Translations under genes and position numbers: made by a program
The notes under the pieces: model-generated
Databases searched by the model: none
Told to the model about the DNA's origin: nothing
The model's input: the letters and a program-made list of their open reading frames with translations, nothing else
Origin: Alphaproteobacteria bacterium
GTDB taxonomy: Bacteria; Pseudomonadota; Alphaproteobacteria; Caulobacterales; Aquidulcibacteraceae
Length of the DNA stretch: 44,313 nucleotides
Direction of reading: 5' to 3'
NCBI GenBank assembly: GCA_026400735.1
Contig: JAPLOL010000069.1
Span: forward strand, 1 to 44,313
Shown: positions 16,347 to 24,107 of the stretch, in pieces
Position numbering within the stretch: position 1 is the stretch's first letter
How the letters are laid out: the number at the start of each line of letters is the position of its first letter

Positions 16347-17405
16347 GTGGTGATCTTTGACCTGGCAGTGGTTGTCGCCGTCGCGTTTATCACCAGCCTC
16401 ATTGTGTGCCGCGCCATGATCTGGATCGGCCCAGTCGATGCGCCCAACGAAGAGCGCAAGCAGCATCGCGCGCCGACGCCGACGAGCGGCGGCATTGGCA
16501 TTGGCGCGGGCTATGGCGCAGCGATGCTTGTTCTCAGCCTCTATTCTGTGGAGTGGCGCCATCAGGTCAGTCCGCAGGGCGTGTCGATGCTGTGGGTCTC
16601 CGCGCTATTTGGATATCCGCTGTTGTTGATCGGCTTTGTCGATGATGCGCGGCGGCTGAGCGCCGGGTTTAAGTTTGCAATCTATTCGGCGCTCGCTGTC
16701 GCTGCGGCTTGGCTCATGGGCGTGGTCGATGAAGTGCCGATCGGTAGCGTCGTCGTGGTGTTGCCGTTCGTGGTTGCATTGTTTGGCACGGCTCTCTGGG
16801 TGTTCACGCTGCTGAACGTCGTCAACTTCATGGATGGCGCAAATGGCATGGCGATGGGATCGGTGGCGGTTGGGCTCTGTGTGCTGAGCGTCATCGCGCT
16901 GCAGGGCGGGTCAATCGGCGGCGGCGCCATCGCGTTGTGCGGCGCTGGGGCGCTGGCGGGATTCTTGGTTTGGAATTTCCCGAGTGGGCGATTGTTCGCA
17001 GGCGATTCCGGGGCGCTGTTCGCGGGCGCGCTGGCCGCATTTGGGTGCCTGATCGTGATTGCGCGAACAGGGATGTCGCCGTTGATTGCGCCGATCTTGT
17101 TTTTTCCGCTGTTGGCGGACGCATTGCTTACTTTGTTGTACCGCGCGCGCCGGGGTCGCTCGCTGTTGGTGGCGCACGCTGAGCATATTTATCAGATCGC
17201 GATTATCTCGGGCTGGAGCCACGCGCGGATCGGCATTGTGTATTGGGTCGCAATGGCGGTTTGTGGCGTGATTGCCTGGTGGGTCAATCGTGACGCCGGA
17301 CATATCGCACCGGCTGCGGCCCTCGCGGCGCTGGTTATTTTGGCGATTGGGTTGGACGTCGCGGTGCGTCGCCGCGCTGAAGCACTGGGCATTCTCAAAC
17401 GCTAA
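16347..17405 (+). CDS. MraY/WecA-family polyprenyl-phosphate phosphoglycosyl transferase
   Basis: This 352-residue integral membrane enzyme should transfer a sugar phosphate from a UDP-sugar to undecaprenyl phosphate, starting a surface polysaccharide. About ten hydrophobic segments are visible. Family motifs are KQHRAPTPTSGG (38-49), IGFVDDARR (95-103, the Mg2+-binding DD), NVVNFMDGANG (157-167), FAGDSGA (217-223) and HAEHIYQ (277-283). The last resembles WecA/WbpL-type enzymes rather than MraY of cell-wall synthesis, and the O-antigen or exopolysaccharide role follows from that. The start is GTG at 16347 (another GTG follows at once) with GAAAGAGG about eight bases before. It is monocistronic by spacing. 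The ArsR promoter starts about 15 bp after its stop. Confidence 0.88.
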   Translation: MVIFDLAVVVAVAFITSLIVCRAMIWIGPVDAPNEERKQHRAPTPTSGGIGIGAGYGAAMLVLSLYSVEWRHQVSPQGVSMLWVSALFGYPLLLIGFVDDARRLSAGFKFAIYSALAVAAAWLMGVVDEVPIGSVVVVLPFVVALFGTALWVFTLLNVVNFMDGANGMAMGSVAVGLCVLSVIALQGGSIGGGAIALCGAGALAGFLVWNFPSGRLFAGDSGALFAGALAAFGCLIVIARTGMSPLIAPILFFPLLADALLTLLYRARRGRSLLVAHAEHIYQIAIISGWSHARIGIVYWVAMAVCGVIAWWVNRDAGHIAPAAALAALVILAIGLDVAVRRRAEALGILKR

Positions 17406-17421
17406 ATCGCAAGATCGAACA

Positions 17422-17479
17422 TTGACGAGAGCCGCGAGCGTTTGTATATAACCGAAGCGTTATGGAAAGAATTGGTTAT
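17422..17479 (+). promoter_or_regulatory. Sigma-70 promoter with overlapping candidate ArsR operator
   Basis: TTGACG (17422-17427) and TATATA (17445-17450) are separated by exactly 17 bp, a strong housekeeping promoter. ATAACC begins inside the -10 box (17448-17453), GTTAT follows at 17459-17463 and GGTTAT at 17474-17479, touching the arsR start codon. ATAAC-N6-GTTAT is an inverted repeat, and the outer ATAACC/GGTTAT pair is a perfect one with a 20-bp spacer. Such placement fits autorepression by the ArsR protein; that is inference. Confidence 0.75.
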
Positions 17480-17834
17480 GCACGCGTCGGAACGTCTGGA
17501 CCTTACGTTTTCGGCGCTCGCCGACCCGACGCGGCGCGCGATTTTGGCGCGGTTGGCAACGGGCGAGGCGTCGGTCCAGGAGCTTTCAGAGCCGTTTGAG
17601 ATGAGCCAGCCGGCAATTTCTAAGCACCTCAAGGTGTTGGAACGGGCGGGGCTGATCTCTGTCGACATCGACGCGCAGCGGCGTCCGCGTCGGTTGGAGG
17701 TGAAGCGTCTGGAGGAGGCTGTGGTGTGGATTGAGCGCTACCGCGAAATCTTCGAGCAGAATTATCAGCGCCTCGATGCGTTGCTTGAAGAGCTGCAGGC
17801 CAAGCCTGCGAAACGCAAAAAGAAAAAAGACTGA
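17478..17834 (+). CDS. ArsR-family (SdpR-like) winged-helix transcriptional repressor
   Basis: From the ATG at 17478 (GGAAAGA seven bases upstream) the protein has 118 residues. It opens with the family's usual DLTFSALADPTRRAILARL, followed by the recognition region VQELSEPFEMSQPAISKHLKVLERAGLI and a wing with DAQRRPRRLEV. No ArsR metal-binding CxC motif is present, so it belongs to the metal-independent branch that often precedes SRPBCC genes. The C-terminus is a Lys-rich tail. A longer in-frame start at 17442 would lie inside the promoter and is rejected. It is the first gene of a six-gene cassette and probably represses it from the operator described at its promoter. Confidence 0.9.
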   Translation: MHASERLDLTFSALADPTRRAILARLATGEASVQELSEPFEMSQPAISKHLKVLERAGLISVDIDAQRRPRRLEVKRLEEAVVWIERYREIFEQNYQRLDALLEELQAKPAKRKKKKD

Positions 17835-17907
17835 CGCCATGTCGGCGATGCTTTCGGTCGCTCGTTCCTTGAGTGGGCGACCCAACATAAAATCCAAGGA
17901 GAGAGAA

Positions 17908-18399
17908 ATGTCCATTGAAGTCACGCAGCCGAGCGATCGCGAAGTTCGCGTCGTGCGCACGTTCAAAGCGCCGCGTCAGCTGGTTTGGGACGCGCATACC
18001 AAGCCCGAATTGGTCAGCAAGTGGATGCTGGGACCTCCGGGTTGGACGATGCCGGTGTGTGAGATGGATGTGCGTGCTGGCGGCGCTTATCGCTGGCGCT
18101 GGCGTAGCGTGGAGGGCGGCAAGGAGTTTGGCTTCTTTGGTAAGTTCATCGAGGTGAACGAACCTAGCAAGATAGTCCACGAAGAGAATTTCGATCCGGG
18201 CGATATGGGTGGCCCGATGTCGAGCGAGCCGGCGATCATTACGACGCTCTATGATGAGCACAACGGCGTCACCACGTTGACGATGACGATGCGGTTTGCG
18301 TCGAAGGAAGTGCGCGACGCGGCGGTCAGCACTGGCATGACCGATGGCATGGAGATCGGCTACGCGCGTCTCGACGACATGTTCAGACAAGCGGCGTGA
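17908..18399 (+). CDS. SRPBCC (AHSA1-type) domain protein, copy 1
   Basis: The 163-residue protein is a single START-like/AHSA1 ligand-binding fold: VRVVRTFKAPRQLVWDAHTKPEL (about 13-35) and WMLGPPGWTMPVCEMDVRAGGAYRW (about 38-62) are typical. The C-terminus is VSTGMTDGMEIGYARLDDM. SRPBCC proteins of this type bind hydrophobic ligands or act with Hsp90-like systems; the ligand here is unknown. The start at 17908 has AAGGAGAG just upstream; a longer in-frame start at 17731 lies inside arsR and is rejected. The next gene is a clear duplicate. Confidence 0.9.
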   Translation: MSIEVTQPSDREVRVVRTFKAPRQLVWDAHTKPELVSKWMLGPPGWTMPVCEMDVRAGGAYRWRWRSVEGGKEFGFFGKFIEVNEPSKIVHEENFDPGDMGGPMSSEPAIITTLYDEHNGVTTLTMTMRFASKEVRDAAVSTGMTDGMEIGYARLDDMFRQAA

Positions 18400-18410
18400 G
18401 GGAGACGACG

Positions 18411-18905
18411 ATGCCTATCGACGTCACCCAACCAAGCGATCGCGAGGTTCGCGTCGTTCGTACATTTAAAGCGCCGCGCCAATTGGTTTGGGATGCGCAC
18501 ACGAAGCCCGAGCTGATGCGGAAATGGTGCTACGGATATGAAGGCTGGAGCTTGGCCGTCTGCGATATGGACGTTCGCGAAGGCGGCAAGTACCGTTGGC
18601 GGTGGAAGAGTGCCGCAGACGGCAGTGAGTTTGGCTTCTTCGGCACGTTCAGCGACGTCGGGGCGCCGTCGAAGCTTGCGCACGATCAATACTACGATCC
18701 TGGCGACATGGATTACGACATGCCCGTTGGTGATCCCACGCTCATCGCGCTCGACTTCAGCGAAGCGAATGGCGTGACGACGCTGGCGATGACGATGACG
18801 TTTGTGTCGAAGGAAGCGCGCGATCAGGCGGTCTCCACTGGCATGAGTGACGGCATGGAAGTTGGCTATGCGCGTATCGACGACATGTTGGCGAAGGCGG
18901 CGTGA
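18411..18905 (+). CDS. SRPBCC (AHSA1-type) domain protein, copy 2
   Basis: At 164 residues, this protein opens with nearly the same sequence as copy 1 (VTQPSDREVRVVRTFKAP and the QLVWDAHTKPEL stretch) and shares its C-terminal GMEVGYARIDDML. The middle diverges: WCYGYEGWSLAV replaces WMLGPPGWTMPV, and there is an acidic DPGDMDYDMPVGD segment. The difference in the pocket-forming region suggests different ligands, which is inference. GGGAGACG lies before the ATG at 18411. The stop codon overlaps the next ATG (TGATG). Confidence 0.9.
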   Translation: MPIDVTQPSDREVRVVRTFKAPRQLVWDAHTKPELMRKWCYGYEGWSLAVCDMDVREGGKYRWRWKSAADGSEFGFFGTFSDVGAPSKLAHDQYYDPGDMDYDMPVGDPTLIALDFSEANGVTTLAMTMTFVSKEARDQAVSTGMSDGMEVGYARIDDMLAKAA

Positions 18906-19666
18906 TGTCAGCCAAGGATGCGGACGCCTATCTTGCCAAGTTGAGCGCTGAAAAGCGCGCGACGTTGGAGAAAGTGAGAGAGGCGATCCGCGCCGCGGCG
19001 CCGGATGCGGAAGAAGGGCTGAGCTACGGCATGCCGGCTTTCATTCTGGGCAAGCCGATTGCGGGCTACTCTGCGAGCGCGGCGCATTGCTCGTACTTTC
19101 CGATGAGCGGCGCGATCACGGCGCAGTTCGAGGATGAGCTGGCGAAGTATGAGGTCAGCAAAGGTGGCTTCAAGTTTGCGATTGGGAAGCCACCGTCGGC
19201 GACGTTGATCCGCAAGCTGGTGAAGGCGCGGTTGGCGGAAATCGAGACCGCGAAGCCAGCGAAGAAGATTGCGAAGAAAGTCGCTGCTTCAGACGGGGAG
19301 GTCGCTGCTTACCTGAAAGCGTTGAAGCATCCGCTGAAGAAAGAGATCGAGGCGGTGCGGCTGATCATTTTGGGCGTGAGCCCGGCGATCGGCGAAGGCA
19401 TCAAATGGAAGGTGCCGAGCTTTCGGACTGAGAAGGAATGGTTCGCGACGTTCAATGTGCGCTCTCAGAAGGGCGTGCAATTGGTGTTTCATCTGGGCGC
19501 GAAGACGCGGCCGGATTTGAAAGCGTTTAAACTGGCTGATCCGAATGGGCTGATGAAGTGGCTCGGCAAGGATCGGGCGATGGTGACGCTTGGGGCTGGG
19601 CGCGATATTCCGGCTAATCGCAAAGCGCTGGAGGCGATTGTGCGGGCTTGGATCAGGCAGCTCTGA
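18905..19666 (+). CDS. Tandem DUF1801 (YdhG-like) protein
   Basis: This 253-residue protein contains two DUF1801 domains in one chain. The first (about 1-112) has YLAKLSAEKRATLEKVREAIR, YGMPAFIL and YFPMSG. The second (about 128-250) has YLKALKHPLKKEIEAVRLIIL, IKWKVPSF and a DRAMVTLG-containing end. A Lys/Ala linker joins them. Single-domain DUF1801 proteins are common near SRPBCC and ArsR genes, and their biochemical role is not established. The ATG at 18905 overlaps the preceding TGA, and the stop overlaps the next ATG. I prefer this ATG to the adjacent in-frame GTG at 18902. Confidence 0.82.
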   Translation: MSAKDADAYLAKLSAEKRATLEKVREAIRAAAPDAEEGLSYGMPAFILGKPIAGYSASAAHCSYFPMSGAITAQFEDELAKYEVSKGGFKFAIGKPPSATLIRKLVKARLAEIETAKPAKKIAKKVAASDGEVAAYLKALKHPLKKEIEAVRLIILGVSPAIGEGIKWKVPSFRTEKEWFATFNVRSQKGVQLVFHLGAKTRPDLKAFKLADPNGLMKWLGKDRAMVTLGAGRDIPANRKALEAIVRAWIRQL

Positions 19667-20376
19667 TGGCGGCCAAGAAGAAAACCGTGCCGAAGAAGGC
19701 GGCGAGACCTGTGGACGCGAACGCGCTCGTCGCGGAGCTGAAGCGCAACGGCTCGCCGCAATACAAGGCCGACATGTCGGCGCGCTTTGGCATGGTCACA
19801 AGCGCGCCTGTTTTTGGAGTGGCTGTGGGCACGCTGCGCGCTATCGCTAAGCGCACTGGGTACAATCACGCGCTAGCCGAAGAGCTTTGGGCCACAGGCA
19901 TTCATGATGCGCGCATGCTTGCGACGATGATCGATGATCCGGCTGATGTGACGCCGGCGCAGATGGAGCGCTGGGTCAAGGACATGGACAATTGGGGCAT
20001 CGTCGATACGGCGTGCTTTCACTATTGGGATCGCTCGCCACACGCTTTTGCCAAGATCGAGAAATGGTCGAAGTCGAAGGATGAATTCGTGAAGCGTGCG
20101 GCGTTTGCGCTGCTGGCGAGCTGCGCGCTGCATAAGCAGGGCACGGATGAGCAGATGTTGCGCGGGCTTGAGTTGATCGAGCGCGAGGCGCGCGATCCGC
20201 GCAACTTTGTGAAGAAGGCGGCGAATTGGGCGCTGCGGGCGATTGGCGGGAAGAAGAGCCCGAAGCTGCGCGCGGCGGCGCGCGAGTTGGCGGAGCAGCT
20301 TGCGAGTTCGGACGATGCGACGGAGCGGTGGAACGGCAAGGACGCGATGCGCGCCTTTGCCAAGGGAGATAAGTGA
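19666..20376 (+). CDS. AlkD-family DNA alkylation repair glycosylase
   Basis: AlkD enzymes excise N3- and N7-alkylpurines, including bulky ones, without base flipping. This 236-residue protein has the all-helical HEAT-like build of the family. Residues matching the Bacillus cereus AlkD active site are visible: Trp110 and Asp114 in DNWGIVD, and Trp188 in ANWALRAIG. An N-terminal Lys/Ala-rich tail (about 1-16) precedes the domain. The ATG at 19666 overlaps the DUF1801 stop (TGATG), and its own TGA overlaps the next start. Membership in this cassette suggests the operon responds to a reactive or alkylating compound, which is inference. Confidence 0.88.
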   Translation: MAAKKKTVPKKAARPVDANALVAELKRNGSPQYKADMSARFGMVTSAPVFGVAVGTLRAIAKRTGYNHALAEELWATGIHDARMLATMIDDPADVTPAQMERWVKDMDNWGIVDTACFHYWDRSPHAFAKIEKWSKSKDEFVKRAAFALLASCALHKQGTDEQMLRGLELIEREARDPRNFVKKAANWALRAIGGKKSPKLRAAARELAEQLASSDDATERWNGKDAMRAFAKGDK

Positions 20377-20741
20377 TGTTCGAGAAGGTGGCCTTCACGA
20401 TGTATGCGATCGAAGATCCAGATCGCGCGCGCGATTTTTACGAGAACACGCTTGGGCTAAAGATCGGCAATAACGGCGCGCACGGCTCTATTCGATGGAT
20501 GGAGTTTGATCTGCCTGGTGGCGGGTGTTTGGCGCTTACGAATGCGACGGGGCAGAAGCCTGGAGGTGGCGGCACGATTGCGCTTGAGGTGATGGATCTC
20601 GATGCGGTGATCGCTGACCTTAAAGCGAAGGGCGTCACGTTCCGGAGCGATATCATCAAAGGGCCGCGCTGCCGGATGAGCAACATCCTGGACAGCGAAG
20701 GCAACGGGATCGTGTTGCACCAGTTGGATCACAAGCACTGA
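20376..20741 (+). CDS. VOC (glyoxalase/bleomycin-resistance) superfamily protein
   Basis: This 121-residue single-module VOC protein has two beta-alpha-beta-beta-beta units: FTMYAIEDPDRARDFYENTLGLKIG at the start and VMDLDAVIADLKAKGVTF with ILDSEGNGIVLHQL at the end. The family includes glyoxalases, dioxygenases and antibiotic-binding proteins, and the substrate cannot be assigned. It is the last gene of the ArsR cassette and is coupled to the AlkD gene by TGATG. The gene after it is convergent and only 14 bp away, and no clear terminator was seen. Confidence 0.88.
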   Translation: MFEKVAFTMYAIEDPDRARDFYENTLGLKIGNNGAHGSIRWMEFDLPGGGCLALTNATGQKPGGGGTIALEVMDLDAVIADLKAKGVTFRSDIIKGPRCRMSNILDSEGNGIVLHQLDHKH

Positions 20742-20755
20742 GCTTGCGGCGCGGC

Positions 20756-21823
20756 TTAGTAAGCGCGCTCGACCACAAATTCCGGCAGCGCTTCGAGCGC
20801 TTCGCGGTAGGCGTTCGCGGGTAGTGCTTTCAGGGCATCGCGCGCGGCCTGGGCGTGAGCGCGGGCGGCGTCGATGGTGAGCGCGATGGCGTTGTGGCGC
20901 TTCACGAGGGCGACGGCGCGATGGAAGTCATCGTCGGTGCGTTCGCCGCCGACGACGCGGCGCCAGAAGGCGCGTTCGGTTTCGTCGCCAGCATCGCGGG
21001 CGAAGATGACGGGGAGCGTGACTTTGCCTTCGCGGAAGTCATCGCCAGCGTTCTTGCCCATGGTCTCGCTAGCGCCGCCGTAATCGAGGGCGTCGTCGAC
21101 AAGCTGGAAGGCGAGGCCGAGTTCGCGGCCATAGGTTTCGAGCGCGGTTGCTTCGGGGCCGGCACGGCCAGCTGCGACTGCGCCGGAGCGTGCGGCGGCG
21201 GCGAAGAGCGCGGCCGTCTTGGCGGCGACGATTTCCATGTAGCGTTCACGCGTGGTCTCGGCGTCGTTGGCGGCGGCGAGCTGCATCACTTCGCCTTCGG
21301 CGATGACGCTGGCGGCGCGCGCAAGAATGTCCAAGACTTGGATGTCGCCGGTTTCAACCATCAGATTGAAAGAGCGGGCGAAGAGAAAGTCGCCGACCAG
21401 CACGCTGGCCGAATTGCCCCATACGACGTTTGCGCTTTTTTTGCCGCGACGCATCGAGGAGACATCGACGACGTCATCGTGCAGCAGCGTGGCGCTGTGA
21501 ATGAATTCAACCGCGGCCGCCAGTTTGCGCGGGCCGTCGCCGCCGCCGCCGACGAGGCGCGCTGCGGCGAGCGTGATGAGCGGACGAATACGTTTGCCGC
21601 CTGCGTCGATCAAATGCGCGGCCAAATTCGGGATCGTGCCGACGGGGCTTGCGAGATATTGATGGATGATCGCGTCAACGGCGGCGAGATCTTCGGCCAA
21701 AAGCGCTGCAAGCCGGTCCACCGCATGGGGGGCGCCGGACTTCGTCTTGGCTGGTTTGGCCGCCGGTCCCAACAGGCTCTCTCCGCTTGACGTTCCTGTT
21801 ATGATCAAACGATGGTGGGGCAT
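20756..21823 (-). CDS. All-trans polyprenyl diphosphate synthase (ubiquinone side-chain type)
   Basis: This trans-prenyltransferase (355 residues) condenses IPP onto an allylic primer, most likely to build the ubiquinone tail. Both Asp-rich motifs are intact: first LLHDDVVD (Asp116-Asp120), second LVDDALDYGG (from 241), with GGKRIRPL at 75-82 and the GDFLFARSF segment at about 144-152. The N-terminal about 30 residues are a poorly conserved extension. The only ATG that keeps the conserved APHAVDRLAALLAEDL block is at 21823. The octaprenyl/decaprenyl chain length cannot be decided by eye. It is divergent from the methyltransferase gene, with 55 bp between the starts. Confidence 0.92.
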   Translation of the reverse strand: MPHHRLIITGTSSGESLLGPAAKPAKTKSGAPHAVDRLAALLAEDLAAVDAIIHQYLASPVGTIPNLAAHLIDAGGKRIRPLITLAAARLVGGGGDGPRKLAAAVEFIHSATLLHDDVVDVSSMRRGKKSANVVWGNSASVLVGDFLFARSFNLMVETGDIQVLDILARAASVIAEGEVMQLAAANDAETTRERYMEIVAAKTAALFAAAARSGAVAAGRAGPEATALETYGRELGLAFQLVDDALDYGGASETMGKNAGDDFREGKVTLPVIFARDAGDETERAFWRRVVGGERTDDDFHRAVALVKRHNAIALTIDAARAHAQAARDALKALPANAYREALEALPEFVVERAY

Positions 21824-21878
21824 GACGCGCGGGTCAAGCTAGGTTCCACTGGTCGCGCGGAAGGGTCGCACAGGCTTT

Positions 21879-22616
21879 ATGGCCGTTTTCGAGACAACCG
21901 AAGACACGCTTCTCAATGGCCGCATTCGTATCCGCCAACCGGCGCGCGGCTATCGCGTCAATGTCGACACACTGCTTCTCGCAGCCGCGATTGAAACAAA
22001 AGATGGCGCACGATTGATGGAAGCGGGCTCCGGCGTCGGCGCCGGTCTGCTGAGCATCGCGATACGCAATGAGAACGTGACACTGGTCGGAGTCGAACGC
22101 GATCAGAACATCGCATCGATCTCACGCGAAAATGTCGCCGCTAACGCGATGATGCATCGCATCGAAATCGTAACAGGCGATGCACTCGATCGCACGTTGC
22201 AATTGGGCGTGTTCGACGGCGTGTATGCGAACCCGCCTTTCGATGACGAAGGCGAAGGTCGCGCGCCAGCAGAGTCGCGGCGCTATGCGCATGTCTCTGA
22301 TGCCTCGCTTGATACCTGGATCGCATCGCTCGTTGATCGCCTGACGGGCGGCGCCGCTCTGACGATGATCCATCGCGCCGCGAAAATGCCGGAGATTTTG
22401 GCGGCGCTCGATGGGCGGCTGGGCGGCGCCGAAGTTATCCCCATTCGGCCTCGCGAAGGGGAGCCTGCGGGCCGGGTTTTGGTGCGCGGCCGGAAAGGCT
22501 CGCGGGCGCCATTTCGGCTCTGTCCGGAACTGGTGCTGCATGATGCTTCGGGAGCCAAATACACGCCCGAAACTGAAGCGATTTTGCGGGGCGAGGCGCT
22601 CATCAGCTTCGGCTGA
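21879..22616 (+). CDS. TrmN6-like SAM-dependent methyltransferase (tRNA1(Val) adenine-N6 type)
   Basis: This 245-residue class I methyltransferase has the SAM-binding motif MEAGSGVGAGLLSI (47-60), an acidic VGVERD at the end of strand 2 (70-75), and the catalytic NPPF (118-121) of N6-adenine methyltransferases. The N-terminal LLNGRIRIRQPARGYRVNVDTLLLA resembles YfiC/TrmN6, which methylates A37 of tRNA-Val. Other adenine-N6 targets remain possible. The ribosome site is weak. It ends just before the glycine riboswitch leader, so that leader begins close behind this gene. Confidence 0.85.
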   Translation: MAVFETTEDTLLNGRIRIRQPARGYRVNVDTLLLAAAIETKDGARLMEAGSGVGAGLLSIAIRNENVTLVGVERDQNIASISRENVAANAMMHRIEIVTGDALDRTLQLGVFDGVYANPPFDDEGEGRAPAESRRYAHVSDASLDTWIASLVDRLTGGAALTMIHRAAKMPEILAALDGRLGGAEVIPIRPREGEPAGRVLVRGRKGSRAPFRLCPELVLHDASGAKYTPETEAILRGEALISFG

Positions 22617-22700
22617 TTGACTCTCCAAAGCGGGGCAGTCAGGAGTGCCCATAACGGAGCCGCCCGACGCGAGTCGCGCATTTCCGGCCAGACAAGCGAA

Positions 22701-22884
22701 CCCCGTGGGAGAGAGCGCCGAAGATGCGCCCCCGAAGGAGCAACCGCCCCGGAAACTCTCAGGGAACCGGACCGCGGGGGGATGAACACGCTGGAAAGCG
22801 CTGCGCTCAAGGGCGCGCAGCCGCCGACGGAGTAAGCCGCGAACCAAATGCGGTGAATCTCTCAGGCGCCAGGACAGCGGGGGC
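22701..22884 (+). ncRNA. Tandem glycine riboswitch (two aptamers) controlling the gcv operon
   Basis: Aptamer 1 (about 22701-22780) has GGAGAG at 22708, the core CCGAAGGAGCAA at 22732-22743, AACTCTCAGG near 22754 and GGAC near 22769; CCCCG/CGGGG close its P1. Aptamer 2 (about 22789-22884) has GGAAAG, GACGGAGTAAGCC, ATCTCTCAGG near 22857 and GGAC near 22872; CGCTG/CAGCG close its P1. The two are joined by a short linker, as in the classic glycine sensor. A stem GCGTGC-N6-GCACGC at 22886-22903 lies between it and gcvT and may be the expression platform. No T-tract is seen, so translational control or Rho is possible. Glycine would switch the operon on, as known for this class. Confidence 0.95.
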
Positions 22885-22925
22885 TGCGTGCCATTTCGCA
22901 CGCGCCACGCGTACCTGGGACAAAC

Positions 22926-24095
22926 ATGGCCGAAGCCGGATCATCACCACCAAAGAAGTTGCCGCTCGATGCGATCTGGCGCGCGCGCACGTCTAAGTTC
23001 GGCGATTTTGCCGGCTACGACATGCCGCTGCAGTTCGAGGGTTTGATCCCGGAGCACAATTGGACGCGCACGCATGCGGGATTGTTCGATGTCTCGCACA
23101 TGGGGCCGAGCTTCTTTGCTTTGCCGAAGGGCCACGGGCTTGAGGGCGATGAAGCGCACAAGAAGGTTGCCTCGCTGATCGAGCGATTGGTGCCGGCGGA
23201 CATTCAGGGTCTGAAGCCCGGCCAAGTCCGCTACACGATGATCACAAACGAAGATGGCGGCGTGCTCGATGATTTGATGATCGCGCGTCCAGCTGAGCCT
23301 GGCGCCGCGGGCGATCTCTACATCGTCGTCAATGCTGGCTGTAAGCATCAAGACTGGGCGCTGATCGAAGAGGCGACGAAGGGCGAAGCCAATCTCGTGC
23401 GCGCTGACGATCGCTGCTTGCTCGCGTTGCAGGGGCCGATGGCGCATGTGGCTGCTGCGGCTGTCATTGATCCGGCACTCGCTGAGATGAATTTCATGAC
23501 GGTGAAGCGCTATGATGCGTTTGGCCGGATCACGGTTACGCGCTCGGGCTACACGGGCGAAGACGGCTATGAGATTTTGGTGCGCGCCGAGAATGCGGCT
23601 GAGCTGACGAACGCTCTACTTGCGCATCCTGAGGTGAAGCCAATTGGCTTGGGTGCGCGTGACTCGCTGCGGCTGGAAGCGGGGCTTTGCCTGTACGGGC
23701 ACGATCTCGATCCGACGACGTCGCCGATCGAAGCTGATCTCGCTTGGACGATCCAAAAGCGCCGTCGCGAAGCGAAGGATTGTCCGGGCGCCAAGCGCAT
23801 CTTGCGCGAATACGATTTGGGCCCGGCGCGTAAACGCGTTGGCATTCGCCCGAACGATCGCGCGCCAGCACGTGAAGGCGTCGAGATCTACAAAGACGGC
23901 AAGAAGATTGGCGTTGTCACCAGTGGTGGTTTCTCGCCGATCCTGAATGCGCCGATTTCGATCGGCTATGTCGAAGCGGATCACGCTGAAATCGGCACCG
24001 GCCTTGAACTCATGATCCGCGGCCAAGCGCGCGCGGCCACCGTGACGCCGCTGCCGTTCGTGCCGCACCAATATTATCGCCCGAAGAAAGCTTGA
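22926..24095 (+). CDS. gcvT: Aminomethyltransferase (glycine cleavage T protein)
   Basis: GcvT (389 residues) takes the aminomethyl group from lipoyl-GcvH, releases ammonia and forms 5,10-methylene-tetrahydrofolate. Motifs are FGDFAGYDMPLQFEG (about 25-39), DVSHMG (55-60), NEDGGVLDDLMI with the catalytic Asp at 115/116, and GARDSLRLEAGLCLYGHDLD. Length is slightly above typical because of a short N-terminal extension. It is the first gene after the glycine riboswitch and is followed by gcvH after 12 bp. Confidence 0.96.
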   Translation: MAEAGSSPPKKLPLDAIWRARTSKFGDFAGYDMPLQFEGLIPEHNWTRTHAGLFDVSHMGPSFFALPKGHGLEGDEAHKKVASLIERLVPADIQGLKPGQVRYTMITNEDGGVLDDLMIARPAEPGAAGDLYIVVNAGCKHQDWALIEEATKGEANLVRADDRCLLALQGPMAHVAAAAVIDPALAEMNFMTVKRYDAFGRITVTRSGYTGEDGYEILVRAENAAELTNALLAHPEVKPIGLGARDSLRLEAGLCLYGHDLDPTTSPIEADLAWTIQKRRREAKDCPGAKRILREYDLGPARKRVGIRPNDRAPAREGVEIYKDGKKIGVVTSGGFSPILNAPISIGYVEADHAEIGTGLELMIRGQARAATVTPLPFVPHQYYRPKKA

Positions 24096-24107
24096 GGGAA
24101 AAAGCCC

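Noticed and set aside
17731-17907. Upstream extension of the first SRPBCC gene
   Set aside because: It overlaps arsR in another frame; AAGGAG lies right before the ATG at 17908.
20855-21790. 311-codon open frame on the plus strand
   Set aside because: It is exactly opposite the polyprenyl diphosphate synthase, whose motifs are complete. The Gly/Ala/Asp-rich product has no recognisable domain.
22617-22656. Sigma-70 promoter for the gcv leader (TTGACT at 22617)
   Set aside because: No acceptable -10 box at 16-18 bp; ATAACG lies 28 bp away.
22617-22996. Short open frames in the gcv leader
   Set aside because: The region is a structured glycine riboswitch and the frames have no ribosome site or domain.
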